DNA from: Lysobacter_L cavernae
GTDB taxonomy: Bacteria > Pseudomonadota > Gammaproteobacteria > Xanthomonadales > Xanthomonadaceae
Direction of reading: 5' to 3'
Length of the DNA: 64,000 nt
Assembly (NCBI RefSeq): GCF_042648505.1
Contig: NZ_JBHRXK010000002.1
Span: 124,001 to 188,000, forward strand
Part shown: positions 21,524-31,861 of the stretch, piece after piece
Numbering within the stretch: the stretch's first letter is position 1
How the letters are laid out: every line of letters begins with the position of its first letter
The notes under the pieces: model-generated
The model's input: the letters and a program-made list of their open reading frames with translations, nothing else
The model's database searches: none
Told to the model about the DNA's origin: nothing
Position numbers and translations under genes: made by a program

Positions 21524-21928
21524 ATGCGCAAACTCATTCCCGGCTCGCCGCTGCTGCGCCAGGGCAGCAGTTATCTGGCCATCGGCCTGCTGCAGCTGCT
21601 GGTCGATTGGGCGATGTTCGTGGTGTTCAGCGCACTGGGGCTGGCGGCAGCGCCGGCCAATGTGCTCGGCCGCATCAGTGGCGCCCTGCTCGGCTTCTGG
21701 CTCAACGGCCGCTTCACCTTTGCCAGCGACGACACCGCTGTCGGTCGACGCCAGTTCGCGCGCTTCGTCGTCATGTGGCTGGCGACCACGGCTGTCAGCA
21801 CCGGGTCGATCAGTGCCATCGCCCACGCTGCAGGATTGAAGTGGGCCTGGTTGGCCAAACCCGGCGTCGAGCTGGCCCTGAGCAGTATCGGCTTCCTGCT
21901 GTCGCGCCACTGGGTGTATCGGCGCTAG
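21524..21928 (+). CDS. GtrA-like membrane protein
   Basis: This 134-aa protein has four hydrophobic segments (about residues 16-36, 42-60, 80-100 and 105-128) and the GtrA-family patterns 'LRQGSSYLAIGLLQLLVDW' near the start and 'FWLNGRFTF' in the middle. GtrA proteins are thought to flip undecaprenyl-linked glucose or other sugars across the membrane for surface polysaccharide modification. No glycosyltransferase partner is adjacent; the gene stands alone, divergent from glmU, and ends at a bidirectional terminator shared with atpC. Confidence 0.85.
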   Translation: MRKLIPGSPLLRQGSSYLAIGLLQLLVDWAMFVVFSALGLAAAPANVLGRISGALLGFWLNGRFTFASDDTAVGRRQFARFVVMWLATTAVSTGSISAIAHAAGLKWAWLAKPGVELALSSIGFLLSRHWVYRR

Positions 21929-21945
21929 TCACCGTGACCCAAGAA

Positions 21946-21970
21946 AAACGCCGGCACTGGGCCGGCGTTT
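21946..21970. terminator. Bidirectional terminator between GtrA-like gene and atpC
   Basis: AAACGCCGGC and GCCGGCGTTT form a 10-bp stem with a 5-base loop, with an A-run on the left and T residues on the right. It can end the plus-strand GtrA-like transcript and the minus-strand atp operon. Confidence 0.85.
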
Positions 21971-21994
21971 CAGTTACATCAAAGCAGCAAGACC

Positions 21995-22420
21995 TCAGTG
22001 CTTCATGTTCTTGCGCAGGCGCTCGAGCGCCTGCAGCTGCACCAGCGCCTCGGCGAGCTTGGCCTGGGCCTCGGCGATTTCCATCGCTTCGCCGCGACCG
22101 GCAAGAATACGCTCGGCTTCGCCCTTGGCGGCGAGCACGGCGGCCTCGTCGATGTCCTGCGCGCGCACCGCGGTGTCGGCCAGCACGGTCACCACCTGCG
22201 GCTGCACCTCGAGGATGCCACCGGAGATCGCGAAGTCGAGCTGCTCGCCGCTCGGCAGGGTCACCACAACCTTGCCGGGCTTCAAGCGGGTGATCAGCGG
22301 CGCATGCTTGGGCGCGATGCCAAGCTCGCCGATCTCACCGGTGGCTACCACCAACGTGGCCTCGCCGTGGAAGATCTCGTGCTCGGCGCTGACGATGTCG
22401 CAACGAATCGTGGATGCCAT
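21995..22420 (-). CDS. atpC: ATP synthase F1 subunit epsilon
   Basis: This 141-aa subunit of the central stalk couples the c-ring to the catalytic head and can inhibit ATP hydrolysis. The start is the ATG at 22420 (ASTIRCDIVSAE...), with AAGGG upstream; the longer open frame upstream lies in an inverted repeat and is not coding. An N-terminal beta-sandwich ('GIAPKHAPLITRLKPG') and a C-terminal helical hairpin rich in Ala/Glu are visible. It is the last gene of the operon, separated from atpD by 124 bases that hold a large inverted repeat. Confidence 0.96.
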   Translation of the reverse strand: MASTIRCDIVSAEHEIFHGEATLVVATGEIGELGIAPKHAPLITRLKPGKVVVTLPSGEQLDFAISGGILEVQPQVVTVLADTAVRAQDIDEAAVLAAKGEAERILAGRGEAMEIAEAQAKLAEALVQLQALERLRKNMKH

Positions 22421-22444
22421 AAAAAACGCCCTTGTACTTTGTCC

Positions 22445-22533
22445 CCCTCTCCCGCTTGCGGGAGAGGGCAGGGGTGAGGGCGAGGGCCGAAGAAGCGCCC
22501 TCACCCTAACCCTCTCCCGCAAGCGGGAGAGGG
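22445..22533. repeat. 89-bp compound inverted repeat between atpD and atpC
   Basis: Two 24-base palindromes, CCCTCTCCCGC-TT-GCGGGAGAGGG (22445-22468) and the same with AA at the centre (22510-22533), flank the inverted pair GGGTGAGGGCG / CGCCCTCACCC. The whole can fold as one long cruciform or two separate hairpins. It lies inside the atp operon, so it would be transcribed ahead of atpC. Confidence 0.88.
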
Positions 22534-22544
22534 GACAGATCGGA

Positions 22545-23948
<1,404 letters not shown>

Positions 23949-24027
23949 TATTTCCTCGTATCTCTAAAGCTGCTTGGCGATCGCAACGTGCGCCCGCCGG
24001 GGATTTTGTTTGAATCGCCGTGGTGGC

Positions 24028-24891
24028 TCAGACCGCCGCGGCGCCGCCGACGATCTCGGAGATTTCCTGGGTGATCGCCGCCTGACGGGCCTTGTTGTAG
24101 ACCAGGTTGAGCGTGCCGATCAGCTTGGTGGCGTTGTCGGAGGCCGACTTCATCGCGACCATGCGCGCGGCATGCTCGGAGGCGACGTTCTCCAGCACGG
24201 CCTGGTACACCAGCGACTCGATGTAGCGCGTCAGCACGTGGTCGAGCACGGTCTGCGCATCGGGTTCGTAGATGTAGTCCCAGTCGTGCTTGGCGACCTG
24301 CGTCTCAGACGGCGGCAGCGGCAGCAGCTGGTCGAACGCCGCGCGCTGGGTCATCGTGTTGACGAAATCGTTGTAGCAGACGAACACGCGGTCGATGCTG
24401 CCGGCGCTGTAGCCGTCGAGCATGACCTTGATCACGCCGACCAACTGCTCCAGCTTCGGCTGGTCGCCCAGATGGGTGACCGAGCCGACCATGTTGACCT
24501 TGAGCCGGCGGAAGAACACCGAGGCCTTCTGGCCGATGGTGACGACGTCGATCTCGACGCCCTGCTCCTGCCACTTGCGGAACTCGCCGAGCAGCTTGCG
24601 GAACAGGTTGTTGTTGAGGCCGCCGGCCAGGCCGCGATCACTGGACACGATGATGTAGCCGACGCGCTTGGGATCCTTGCGCTCGACCAGGTACGGATGC
24701 TGGTAATCGGAATTGGCCTGGGCCAGGTGGCCGATCACCTGCTTCATCACGCGCGCGTACGGGCGCGAGACCTTCATCCGCTCCTGCGCCTTGCGGATCT
24801 TGGAGGCCGAGACCATTTCGAGCGCGCGCGTCACCTTGCGGGTGTTCTGCACGCTCTTGATCTTGGTTTTGATTTCGCGTCCGCCTGCCAT
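24028..24891 (-). CDS. atpG: ATP synthase F1 subunit gamma
   Basis: Gamma is the rotating shaft in the F1 head. The 287-aa product starts with the typical GREIKTKIKSVQNTRKVT and ends with the helix containing 'ASDNATKLIGTLNLVYNKARQ', where the conserved C-terminal contact with the beta subunits lies. It is separated from atpA by a 114-base spacer with tandem and inverted repeats, unusual inside this operon. Confidence 0.97.
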   Translation of the reverse strand: MAGGREIKTKIKSVQNTRKVTRALEMVSASKIRKAQERMKVSRPYARVMKQVIGHLAQANSDYQHPYLVERKDPKRVGYIIVSSDRGLAGGLNNNLFRKLLGEFRKWQEQGVEIDVVTIGQKASVFFRRLKVNMVGSVTHLGDQPKLEQLVGVIKVMLDGYSAGSIDRVFVCYNDFVNTMTQRAAFDQLLPLPPSETQVAKHDWDYIYEPDAQTVLDHVLTRYIESLVYQAVLENVASEHAARMVAMKSASDNATKLIGTLNLVYNKARQAAITQEISEIVGGAAAV

Positions 24892-24910
24892 CTTTTGCTC
24901 GCTTCGCTCG

Positions 24911-25001
24911 CGGTGATTGGTGATTGGTGATTGGTGATTCGTGGGATCGGCGATTCAGTCGTTGCGCTTTCGAATCACCAATCCCGAATCCCGAATCACG
25001 G
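24911..25001. repeat. Heptamer tandem repeat plus inverted copies between atpG and atpA
   Basis: GGTGATT is repeated four times without interruption at 24912-24939. Further right, at 24971-25001, lie inverted relatives (CGAATCACCAATCCCGAATC). TTGGTGATTCG and CGAATCACCAA are perfect 11-base arms. The array lies in the transcribed spacer of the atp operon and can fold into a hairpin. Confidence 0.85.
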
Positions 25002-25005
25002 CCTC

Positions 25006-26553
<1,548 letters not shown>

Positions 26554-26614
26554 GGGGATTTCCCTTGTGCCCGGCGTCGCCGCCGGAGGTAACTATTGAT
26601 TCGTTGTGTGCCGG

Positions 26615-27142
26615 TCAGCCCGCGAGCGCGGTCTGCAGGCGCGCGAGCTTGCCCTTGAGCGAGCCGTCGATCACCACTTCACCGGCATCGACCACCGCGC
26701 CACCGATCAGCGAGGCGTCAACCGCCGTTTCGATCTCGACCTCGCGGCCGAAGCGCTTGACCAGCGCGGCCTTGATCGATTCGAGTTCGGCAGCCGGCAG
26801 CTCGCTGGCGGCGGTGACCTTGGCCTTGATCACGCGGTCGGCGTCGGCGCGCAGCTGTTCGAACAGCCCGGCGATTTCCGGCAGCAATGGCAGGCGGCGG
26901 TTGTCGGCGAGCAGGCCGAGGAAGCGCGTGAACGCCTCGTCGGCACCGTCAACCACCAGCAGGCCGGCGGCATCAGCCGTCGACAACTGCGGGTGGCCGA
27001 GCAGCGCTTGCGCCTGCGGATCGGCGGCGACGCGCGCGGCGAAGGCGAGTGCCTGCGACCACGCGGCGGAGCGGCCACCGTCACGCGACAACGCGAATGC
27101 GGCGCGGGCGTACGGACGGGCGAGGGTAAGGTTCTGGCTCAT
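26615..27142 (-). CDS. atpH: ATP synthase F1 subunit delta
   Basis: Delta joins the peripheral stalk to the top of F1. The 175-aa product begins with 'LTLARPYARAAFALSRDGG', the usual N-terminal helix, and has the C-terminal 'ELESIKAALVKRFGREVEIETAVDASLIGGAVV' region, typical of AtpH though named here only by its ends. It follows atpF after 17 bases. Confidence 0.96.
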   Translation of the reverse strand: MSQNLTLARPYARAAFALSRDGGRSAAWSQALAFAARVAADPQAQALLGHPQLSTADAAGLLVVDGADEAFTRFLGLLADNRRLPLLPEIAGLFEQLRADADRVIKAKVTAASELPAAELESIKAALVKRFGREVEIETAVDASLIGGAVVDAGEVVIDGSLKGKLARLQTALAG

Positions 27143-27159
27143 CGCTGGGGGCTGTCCGA

Positions 27160-27630
27160 TCAGATCTCTGCGGCCAGCTCGTCGAGCAACGCCTTGTGGG
27201 CGTTGGCGTCGATCTCGCGCTTGAGCAGCTTCTCGGCACCGCTCACGGCCAGCGTCGACACCTGCTTGCGCAGGTCTTCGCGGGCACGGTTGGCCGATGC
27301 GGCGATCTCGGCATCGGCCAGCGCCTTCTGGCGCGTGGCCTCGACGATGGCGTCGCTCTTGGCCTGATCGACGATCTGGTTGGCACGCTGGTGCGCCTGC
27401 TCGATGATCTCGTTGGCCTTGGTGCGAGCTGCGCGCAGCTCGGCATCGACGCTCTGCTGGGCCTGGGCCAGGTTCTTCTGGCTCTGCTCAGCCGCGGCCA
27501 GGCCTTCGGCGATCTTGTGCTGACGCTCTTCGATCGCCTTGTTCAGGGGCGGCCAAATGAACTTCATGGTGAACCAGATGAGCAACGCGAACGTGATCAT
27601 CTGGCCCAGGAAGGTCATGTTGATATTCAT
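27160..27630 (-). CDS. atpF: ATP synthase F0 subunit b
   Basis: This is the peripheral stalk subunit, 156 aa. One N-terminal membrane helix (about residues 5-26, 'LGQMITFALLIWFTMKFIW') is followed by a long charged helix rich in Ala, Gln, Glu and Lys that forms the dimeric stalk. Length and composition match AtpF of related bacteria. Confidence 0.97.
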   Translation of the reverse strand: MNINMTFLGQMITFALLIWFTMKFIWPPLNKAIEERQHKIAEGLAAAEQSQKNLAQAQQSVDAELRAARTKANEIIEQAHQRANQIVDQAKSDAIVEATRQKALADAEIAASANRAREDLRKQVSTLAVSGAEKLLKREIDANAHKALLDELAAEI

Positions 27631-27715
27631 GACAGCTCCGTAGGGACGCTGCGGGCGCGAACGCCCGGGAGAGTCGTCCGGCAGGCCGGACGACTCAGCG
27701 GTTCAATCGACTGGA

Positions 27716-27994
27716 TCAGGCGCCAGCAGCGGTCTGCAGCGCGCCCAGCAGCGGGTTGCCGAAGGCGAACAGCAGGCCGACGGCCAGCGCGATGATGAAC
27801 GCGGCGTCGATCAGGCCGGCCAGCAGGAACATGCGGCCCTGCAGCATCGGCACCAGCTCCGGCTGACGCGCGGCCGACTCAAGGAACTTCGAGCCCATCA
27901 GCGCGATGCCGAGGCAAGCGCCGATCGCACCGAGACCGACCATCATGCCGATCGCGATCGCGGTCAGGCCCTGCACATTGGCGATGAATTCCAT
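27716..27994 (-). CDS. atpE: ATP synthase F0 subunit c
   Basis: This 92-aa proteolipid forms the rotor ring. Two membrane helices flank the polar loop 'ARQPEL' containing the conserved Arg-Gln-Pro. The proton-binding carboxylate is the Asp in 'LLAGLIDAAFII'. The N-terminal helix is glycine-rich (GMMVGLGAIGACLGIALMG), which allows tight ring packing. The chain is slightly longer than the 79 aa of E. coli, by an N-terminal and a C-terminal extension. Confidence 0.97.
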   Translation of the reverse strand: MEFIANVQGLTAIAIGMMVGLGAIGACLGIALMGSKFLESAARQPELVPMLQGRMFLLAGLIDAAFIIALAVGLLFAFGNPLLGALQTAAGA

Positions 27995-28062
27995 GGTTTT
28001 CTCCTACTGAAACGTTGGGTTTGGACTAAAGGAAAGATGAAACGGAAAAGGTGGAACGCGGA

Positions 28063-28893
28063 TCAATGACTCTCGTACGCGCCGGCGATGTAGACGACGG
28101 TGAGGATCATGAAGATGAAGGCCTGCAGCAGCACGATCAGGATGTGGAAGATCGCCCAGGCGGTATTGAACAGCACGCCCGGCACGAACATCAGCAGGCT
28201 GCCGCCGAGCAGGCCGGCGATGAGCATGAACACCAGCTCGCCGCCGTACATGTTGCCGAACAGTCGCATCGCCAGCGAAACCGGCTTGACCAGGTATTCG
28301 ATGACGTTGAGGCCGAGGTTGGCCGGGGCCAGCGCGATCTTGGCGCCGGTGCCGTGCGCGTGGAACGGTGCGGTCAGCAGTTCCTTGCCGAAGCCGAAAC
28401 CGCCCTTGGCCTTGATCGAGTGGTACAGGATCAGGAAGAACACGACCGTCGACAGGGCGAGCGTGGTGTTGAGGTCGGCGGTCGGCACCCAGCGGAAATA
28501 GGTGTGGTGCGCGACTTCGGCACCGGCGGTGGTCTTGACCAGCCAGCCCGGCAGATCCAGCGGCAGCAAGTCCATGCAGTTCATCATCACGACCCACATG
28601 AAGATCGTGAGCGCGAGCGGGGTCAGCGAACGGCGGTCGCCGTGGAAGCTGTCCTTGACCTGGCCGTCGATGAACTCGAGGATCAGCTCGACGAAGGCTT
28701 GGCCCTTGCTCGGCACGCCGGCCGAGGCCTTGCGCGCGAAGTAGCCGAACCACGCGATGAACACGAGGCCGAGCACCAGCGACACCACCCAGGTATCGAT
28801 GTGGAAAGCACCACCGCCCACCTCGATCGCGTTCTGCGTAAGGTGATGCTGGATGTATTCGTTCAGGCCGCCCGAACCGGTCTGTTCACTCAC
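28063..28893 (-). CDS. atpB: ATP synthase F0 subunit a
   Basis: This 276-aa subunit forms the proton half-channels. The start is a GTG at 28893, with AAGGTG 7 bases upstream; the open frame extends far upstream over atpI and is not coding there. The essential arginine is in 'SLAMRLFGNMYGGE', followed by the last membrane helices. Several hydrophobic segments, beginning 'DTWVVSLVLGLVFIAWF', are visible. The gap to atpI is 11 bases. Confidence 0.96.
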   Translation of the reverse strand: MSEQTGSGGLNEYIQHHLTQNAIEVGGGAFHIDTWVVSLVLGLVFIAWFGYFARKASAGVPSKGQAFVELILEFIDGQVKDSFHGDRRSLTPLALTIFMWVVMMNCMDLLPLDLPGWLVKTTAGAEVAHHTYFRWVPTADLNTTLALSTVVFFLILYHSIKAKGGFGFGKELLTAPFHAHGTGAKIALAPANLGLNVIEYLVKPVSLAMRLFGNMYGGELVFMLIAGLLGGSLLMFVPGVLFNTAWAIFHILIVLLQAFIFMILTVVYIAGAYESH

Positions 28894-28904
28894 GAAAAGA
28901 CACC

Positions 28905-29273
28905 TTATCGTTTCAAAAGATTGGCCAGGACGAAGGCCAGCGTTGCCGCCAGCACCCCTCCCAGCATTGGCAGTGGCGGCAGCTTGAACCCGGCCAGGCC
29001 GAGCGTTAAAACTGCAAACACCACCACCCACTTCAACATCACCCCGGCCAGAAGCCGTCCCATCGCCATCCCGGCCGGCTGTACACCGCCGCTCAGGGCC
29101 ATCAGGGCCGCCACCAGTCCGCCTGCGACGATCGCGCCACCGCCGACCGCCGCCGCCAGCGCCGAAGGCACCCCGAGGGGGAGGAAGGCCAGCGCGACCA
29201 GCGCCGTCGCGCCGGCCTGCCAGGCAGTCGCGCGCGACGCCAGCCGGCGGCCTGCGGACAATGGATCGTGCAC
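28905..29273 (-). CDS. atpI: ATP synthase assembly protein AtpI
   Basis: This is a small membrane protein at the head of the atp operon, thought to help assemble the c-ring. From the GTG at 29273 it is 122 aa with four hydrophobic segments (about 20-40, 41-63, 70-92 and 95-118). No strong ribosome-binding site precedes this start, and upstream in-frame starts would add a basic non-membrane stretch, so the N-terminus is uncertain. AtpI sequences are poorly conserved; the call relies on position, size and topology. Confidence 0.8.
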   Translation of the reverse strand: MHDPLSAGRRLASRATAWQAGATALVALAFLPLGVPSALAAAVGGGAIVAGGLVAALMALSGGVQPAGMAMGRLLAGVMLKWVVVFAVLTLGLAGFKLPPLPMLGGVLAATLAFVLANLLKR

Positions 29274-29488
29274 GCGGGACTCGTCGGTCTGGGGCAGGCG
29301 CAAAAGCGCCCGGTTGAGCCGCAAAAGTATAGAACGCGACTGGCAAGCCGGCAACCGCCGACCGTCACTGCCATCTGGAATGGTGGATATTTTCCCGACC
29401 GGCGCCATCGATCGCCTATGGCGCCAGCCTGGCGGCCCGCCATGGCCTTTCAATTACCCGGAAAAGCCGCGCGCCGAACAACGTCAGT

Positions 29489-29509
29489 TCGATAGCCACA
29501 ATCTATCGA
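29489..29509. promoter_or_regulatory. Inverted repeat TCGATAG-N7-CTATCGA (possible OxyR-like half site)
   Basis: Two perfect 7-base arms with a 7-base gap. The core ATAG-N7-CTAT matches one half of the OxyR operator pattern ATAGNTNNNANCTAT except at one position, but the second half site is not at the expected distance. It lies between atpI and the DUF2061 gene. Confidence 0.35.
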
Positions 29510-29556
29510 TATAGCCGCAAACATCCGATTGGACCAGAGGCCACGCCTCGCTCACA

Positions 29557-29575
29557 ATTGAGAACGAATCTCATT
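29557..29575. promoter_or_regulatory. Fur-box-like palindrome upstream of the DUF2061 gene
   Basis: ATTGAGAACGAATCTCATT matches the TGAGAAT-N-ATTCTCA form of the Fur box at 16 of 18 fixed positions. The symmetry extends outward to CTCACAA (29551-29557) and TTGTGAG (29575-29581), giving a 31-base interrupted palindrome. It ends 8 bases before the chosen start codon, where a repressor would block initiation. Confidence 0.6.
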
Positions 29576-29588
29576 TGTGAGCCCGACC

Positions 29589-29798
29589 ATGACCAAGACA
29601 CTCAGCTTTGCCGCGGTCCATTTCATCGTCGCCTTCGCCGTTGGCTACCTGATGACCGGCAGTGTCTGGGTCGGCGGCGCGCTGGCGCTGGTGGAGCCAG
29701 CCTGCAACACCGTCGCCTTCCACTTCCACGAGAAGATCTGGAAGCGCATCGAGCAGCGGCGCAGCCGCGCGATCAACAGCCCCGGCGTGCCGGCCTGA
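29589..29798 (+). CDS. DUF2061-family small membrane protein
   Basis: The 69-aa product has two membrane helices (about residues 5-22 and 25-42) and the family pattern 'EPACNTVAFHFHEKIW' near the middle. I chose the ATG at 29589; an in-frame GTG at 29577 lies within a palindromic operator-like sequence and has no ribosome-binding site. The function of DUF2061 proteins is not established. A Fur-box-like operator in front suggests iron control, and a strong terminator follows. Confidence 0.82.
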   Translation: MTKTLSFAAVHFIVAFAVGYLMTGSVWVGGALALVEPACNTVAFHFHEKIWKRIEQRRSRAINSPGVPA

Positions 29799-29918
29799 AC
29801 AGGCAGCGCGCATCGCGATGAGTGTCGTGCGGAACCTTTCGCGCAGCGGCCGGTCTTATTGCCCGACGCCCTCCGCCACTCTCTCCTCGTCAATGGCAAA
29901 AGCTGCGGTGGGCCCTCC

Positions 29919-29953
29919 GAAGCCCCGGACTCTCCGCCGGGGCTTCGCCTTTT
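29919..29953 (+). terminator. Intrinsic terminator after the DUF2061 gene
   Basis: GAAGCCCCGG and CCGGGGCTTC form a 10-bp stem with an 8-base loop, followed by GCCTTTT. It is 120 bases after the stop codon of the DUF2061 gene. Confidence 0.8.
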
Positions 29954-30002
29954 CCGGCCTGCCGAATGACGCCCCGGCATGAATACCGCGCCCAAGAAAA
30001 AA

Positions 30003-30025
30003 CCCCGGCATGACCGGGGCTTTTT
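30003..30025. terminator. Bidirectional terminator downstream of lpdA
   Basis: CCCCGG and CCGGGG stem with a 5-base loop, preceded by an A-run and followed by five T. It can end lpdA transcription from the right and any read-through from the left. Confidence 0.85.
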
Positions 30026-30045
30026 GCTGATTGGCTATCGCGTGG

Positions 30046-31845
30046 TCAGGTCTTTTTCTTCGGGATGTAGAGGTCGGTGATGGTGCCCTCGTACACCTCC
30101 GCGGCCATGGCGACCGATTCGCTCAGGGTCGGGTGCGGGTGGATGGTGTGGCCGATATCGGCGGCCTCCGCGCCCATCTCGATCGCCAACGCGACCTCGC
30201 TGATGAGGTCGCCGGCGTGCACGCCGACGATCGCACCGCCGACGATGCGGTGCGTCGCTTCGTCGAAGATCAGCTTGGTGAAGCCCTCGCCGCGACCGAT
30301 GCCCACGGCGCGCGCGGACGCGGCCCACGGGAACTTGCCGACGCCAACCTTCAGCCCCTTGGCCTTGGCTTCGGTCTCGGTGACGCCGACCCAGGCGATT
30401 TCCGGGTCGGTGTAGGCGACCGACGGGATCACCCGCGCCACCCACTCCTTCTTCTCGCCGGCAGCGACTTCGGCGGCGAGCCTGCCCTCGTGCGTGGCCT
30501 TGTGCGCCAGCATCGGCTGGCCGACCAGGTCACCGATGGCGAAGATGTGCGGCACGTTGGTACGCATCTGCCGGTCGACCGCGATGAAGCCACGCTCGCT
30601 GACCTGCACGCCGGCCTTGTCGGCGTCGAGCTTGCCGCCATTGGGCGCACGCCCCACGGACACGAGCACGCGGTCGAAGGTGCCCGACTCCAGCGCCGGT
30701 ACCTGACCCGCGTCGGCGCCCTCGAAGAACACGGTGAGGCCCTTCTTCGACGCCTCGACCTTGGCCGCCTTGGTCTTGAGGTGCACGGCCACGCCCTGCT
30801 TCTTCAGGCGCTCGGCGAGCGGCCTGACCAGGTCCTTGTCGGAACCGGGCATCAGCTGGTCCATGAACTCGACCACAGTGACCTCGCTGCCGAGCGCACG
30901 GTACACCGTCGCCATCTCCAGGCCGATGATGCCGCCGCCGACCACCAGCAACTGCTTCGGCACCTCCGCCAGCTCCAGCGCGTCGGTGGAGTCCATCACC
31001 CGCGGGTCGTCCCACGGGAAGTTCGGCAGCTTCACCGCCTGCGAACCGGCGGCGATGATGCACTGTTCGAAACGCAGCAGTTGGGTCTTGCCATTGGCAT
31101 CGGCAATTTCCAGCTCATGCGGCGAAACGAACCTGGCCACGCCCTGCACCGTGCGCACCTTGCGCTGCTTGGCCATGCCAGCCAGGCCCTTGGTGAACTG
31201 GCCGACCACCTTGTTCTGCTTGAAGTCGCGCAGCTTGTCCAGATTGATCTTCGGCTTGCCAAAATCGACGCCGATCTCGGCGGAATGCGCGGCCTCCTCG
31301 ATCAGGGCCGCGGCATGCAGCAGCGCCTTGGAGGGGATACAGCCGACGTTGAGGCAGACGCCACCGAGCGTTTCGTAACGCTCGACCAGCACCGTGTCCA
31401 GCCCCAGGTCGGCGGCGCGGAACGCGGCGGTGTAGCCGCCGGGACCGGAGCCGATGACCACGATGTGGCATTCGATGTCGGCCGGCTTGCCGGTGCCCAG
31501 CGCGGGCTTGGCCGCGGCACTGGCAGGTGCGGCCGGCGACGGCGCGACCGGCGGCTTGACCGGTTCCGCGGCGGGCGCGGGCTTCGCCGGTGCCTCGGCG
31601 GTGGCGCCCGCACTATCAAGAATTGCGATCACCGCGCCCTCGGCGACCTTGTCGCCAACCTTGACCCTGAGCTCCTTGATCACGCCGGCGGCCGACGACG
31701 GCACTTCCATCGTCGCCTTGTCCGACTCGAGCGTGACCAGACCCTGGTCCTGCTTGACCGTGTCGCCGACCGCGACCAGCAATTCGATCACCGGCACGCC
31801 GTCGTAATCGCCGATGTCCGGCACCTTCACTTCAATGGGGGCCAT
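30046..31845 (-). CDS. lpdA: Dihydrolipoamide dehydrogenase (E3) with N-terminal lipoyl domain
   Basis: E3 reoxidises the dihydrolipoyl group of pyruvate dehydrogenase with NAD+. The 599-aa length is explained by an extra lipoyl domain (residues ~1-80, with the lipoylated lysine in ESDKATMEV) and an Ala/Pro linker (~80-120). The flavoprotein follows: FAD motif 'VIGSGPGGYTAA', redox disulfide CLNVGC, and an NAD-binding 'VVGGGIIGLEMA'. AGGAG lies 6 bases before the ATG. E3 proteins of this form occur in Neisseria, Xanthomonas and related bacteria. It is the last gene of an operon with aceF and a secreted protein; the E1 gene is not in the window. Confidence 0.96.
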   Translation of the reverse strand: MAPIEVKVPDIGDYDGVPVIELLVAVGDTVKQDQGLVTLESDKATMEVPSSAAGVIKELRVKVGDKVAEGAVIAILDSAGATAEAPAKPAPAAEPVKPPVAPSPAAPASAAAKPALGTGKPADIECHIVVIGSGPGGYTAAFRAADLGLDTVLVERYETLGGVCLNVGCIPSKALLHAAALIEEAAHSAEIGVDFGKPKINLDKLRDFKQNKVVGQFTKGLAGMAKQRKVRTVQGVARFVSPHELEIADANGKTQLLRFEQCIIAAGSQAVKLPNFPWDDPRVMDSTDALELAEVPKQLLVVGGGIIGLEMATVYRALGSEVTVVEFMDQLMPGSDKDLVRPLAERLKKQGVAVHLKTKAAKVEASKKGLTVFFEGADAGQVPALESGTFDRVLVSVGRAPNGGKLDADKAGVQVSERGFIAVDRQMRTNVPHIFAIGDLVGQPMLAHKATHEGRLAAEVAAGEKKEWVARVIPSVAYTDPEIAWVGVTETEAKAKGLKVGVGKFPWAASARAVGIGRGEGFTKLIFDEATHRIVGGAIVGVHAGDLISEVALAIEMGAEAADIGHTIHPHPTLSESVAMAAEVYEGTITDLYIPKKKT

Positions 31846-31861
31846 GCGTTTCTCCTGCGCT

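Noticed and set aside
28894..29346. N-terminal extension of AtpB by 150 residues
   Set aside because: It overlaps atpI in another frame; the GTG at 28893 has a clear ribosome site and gives the family length.
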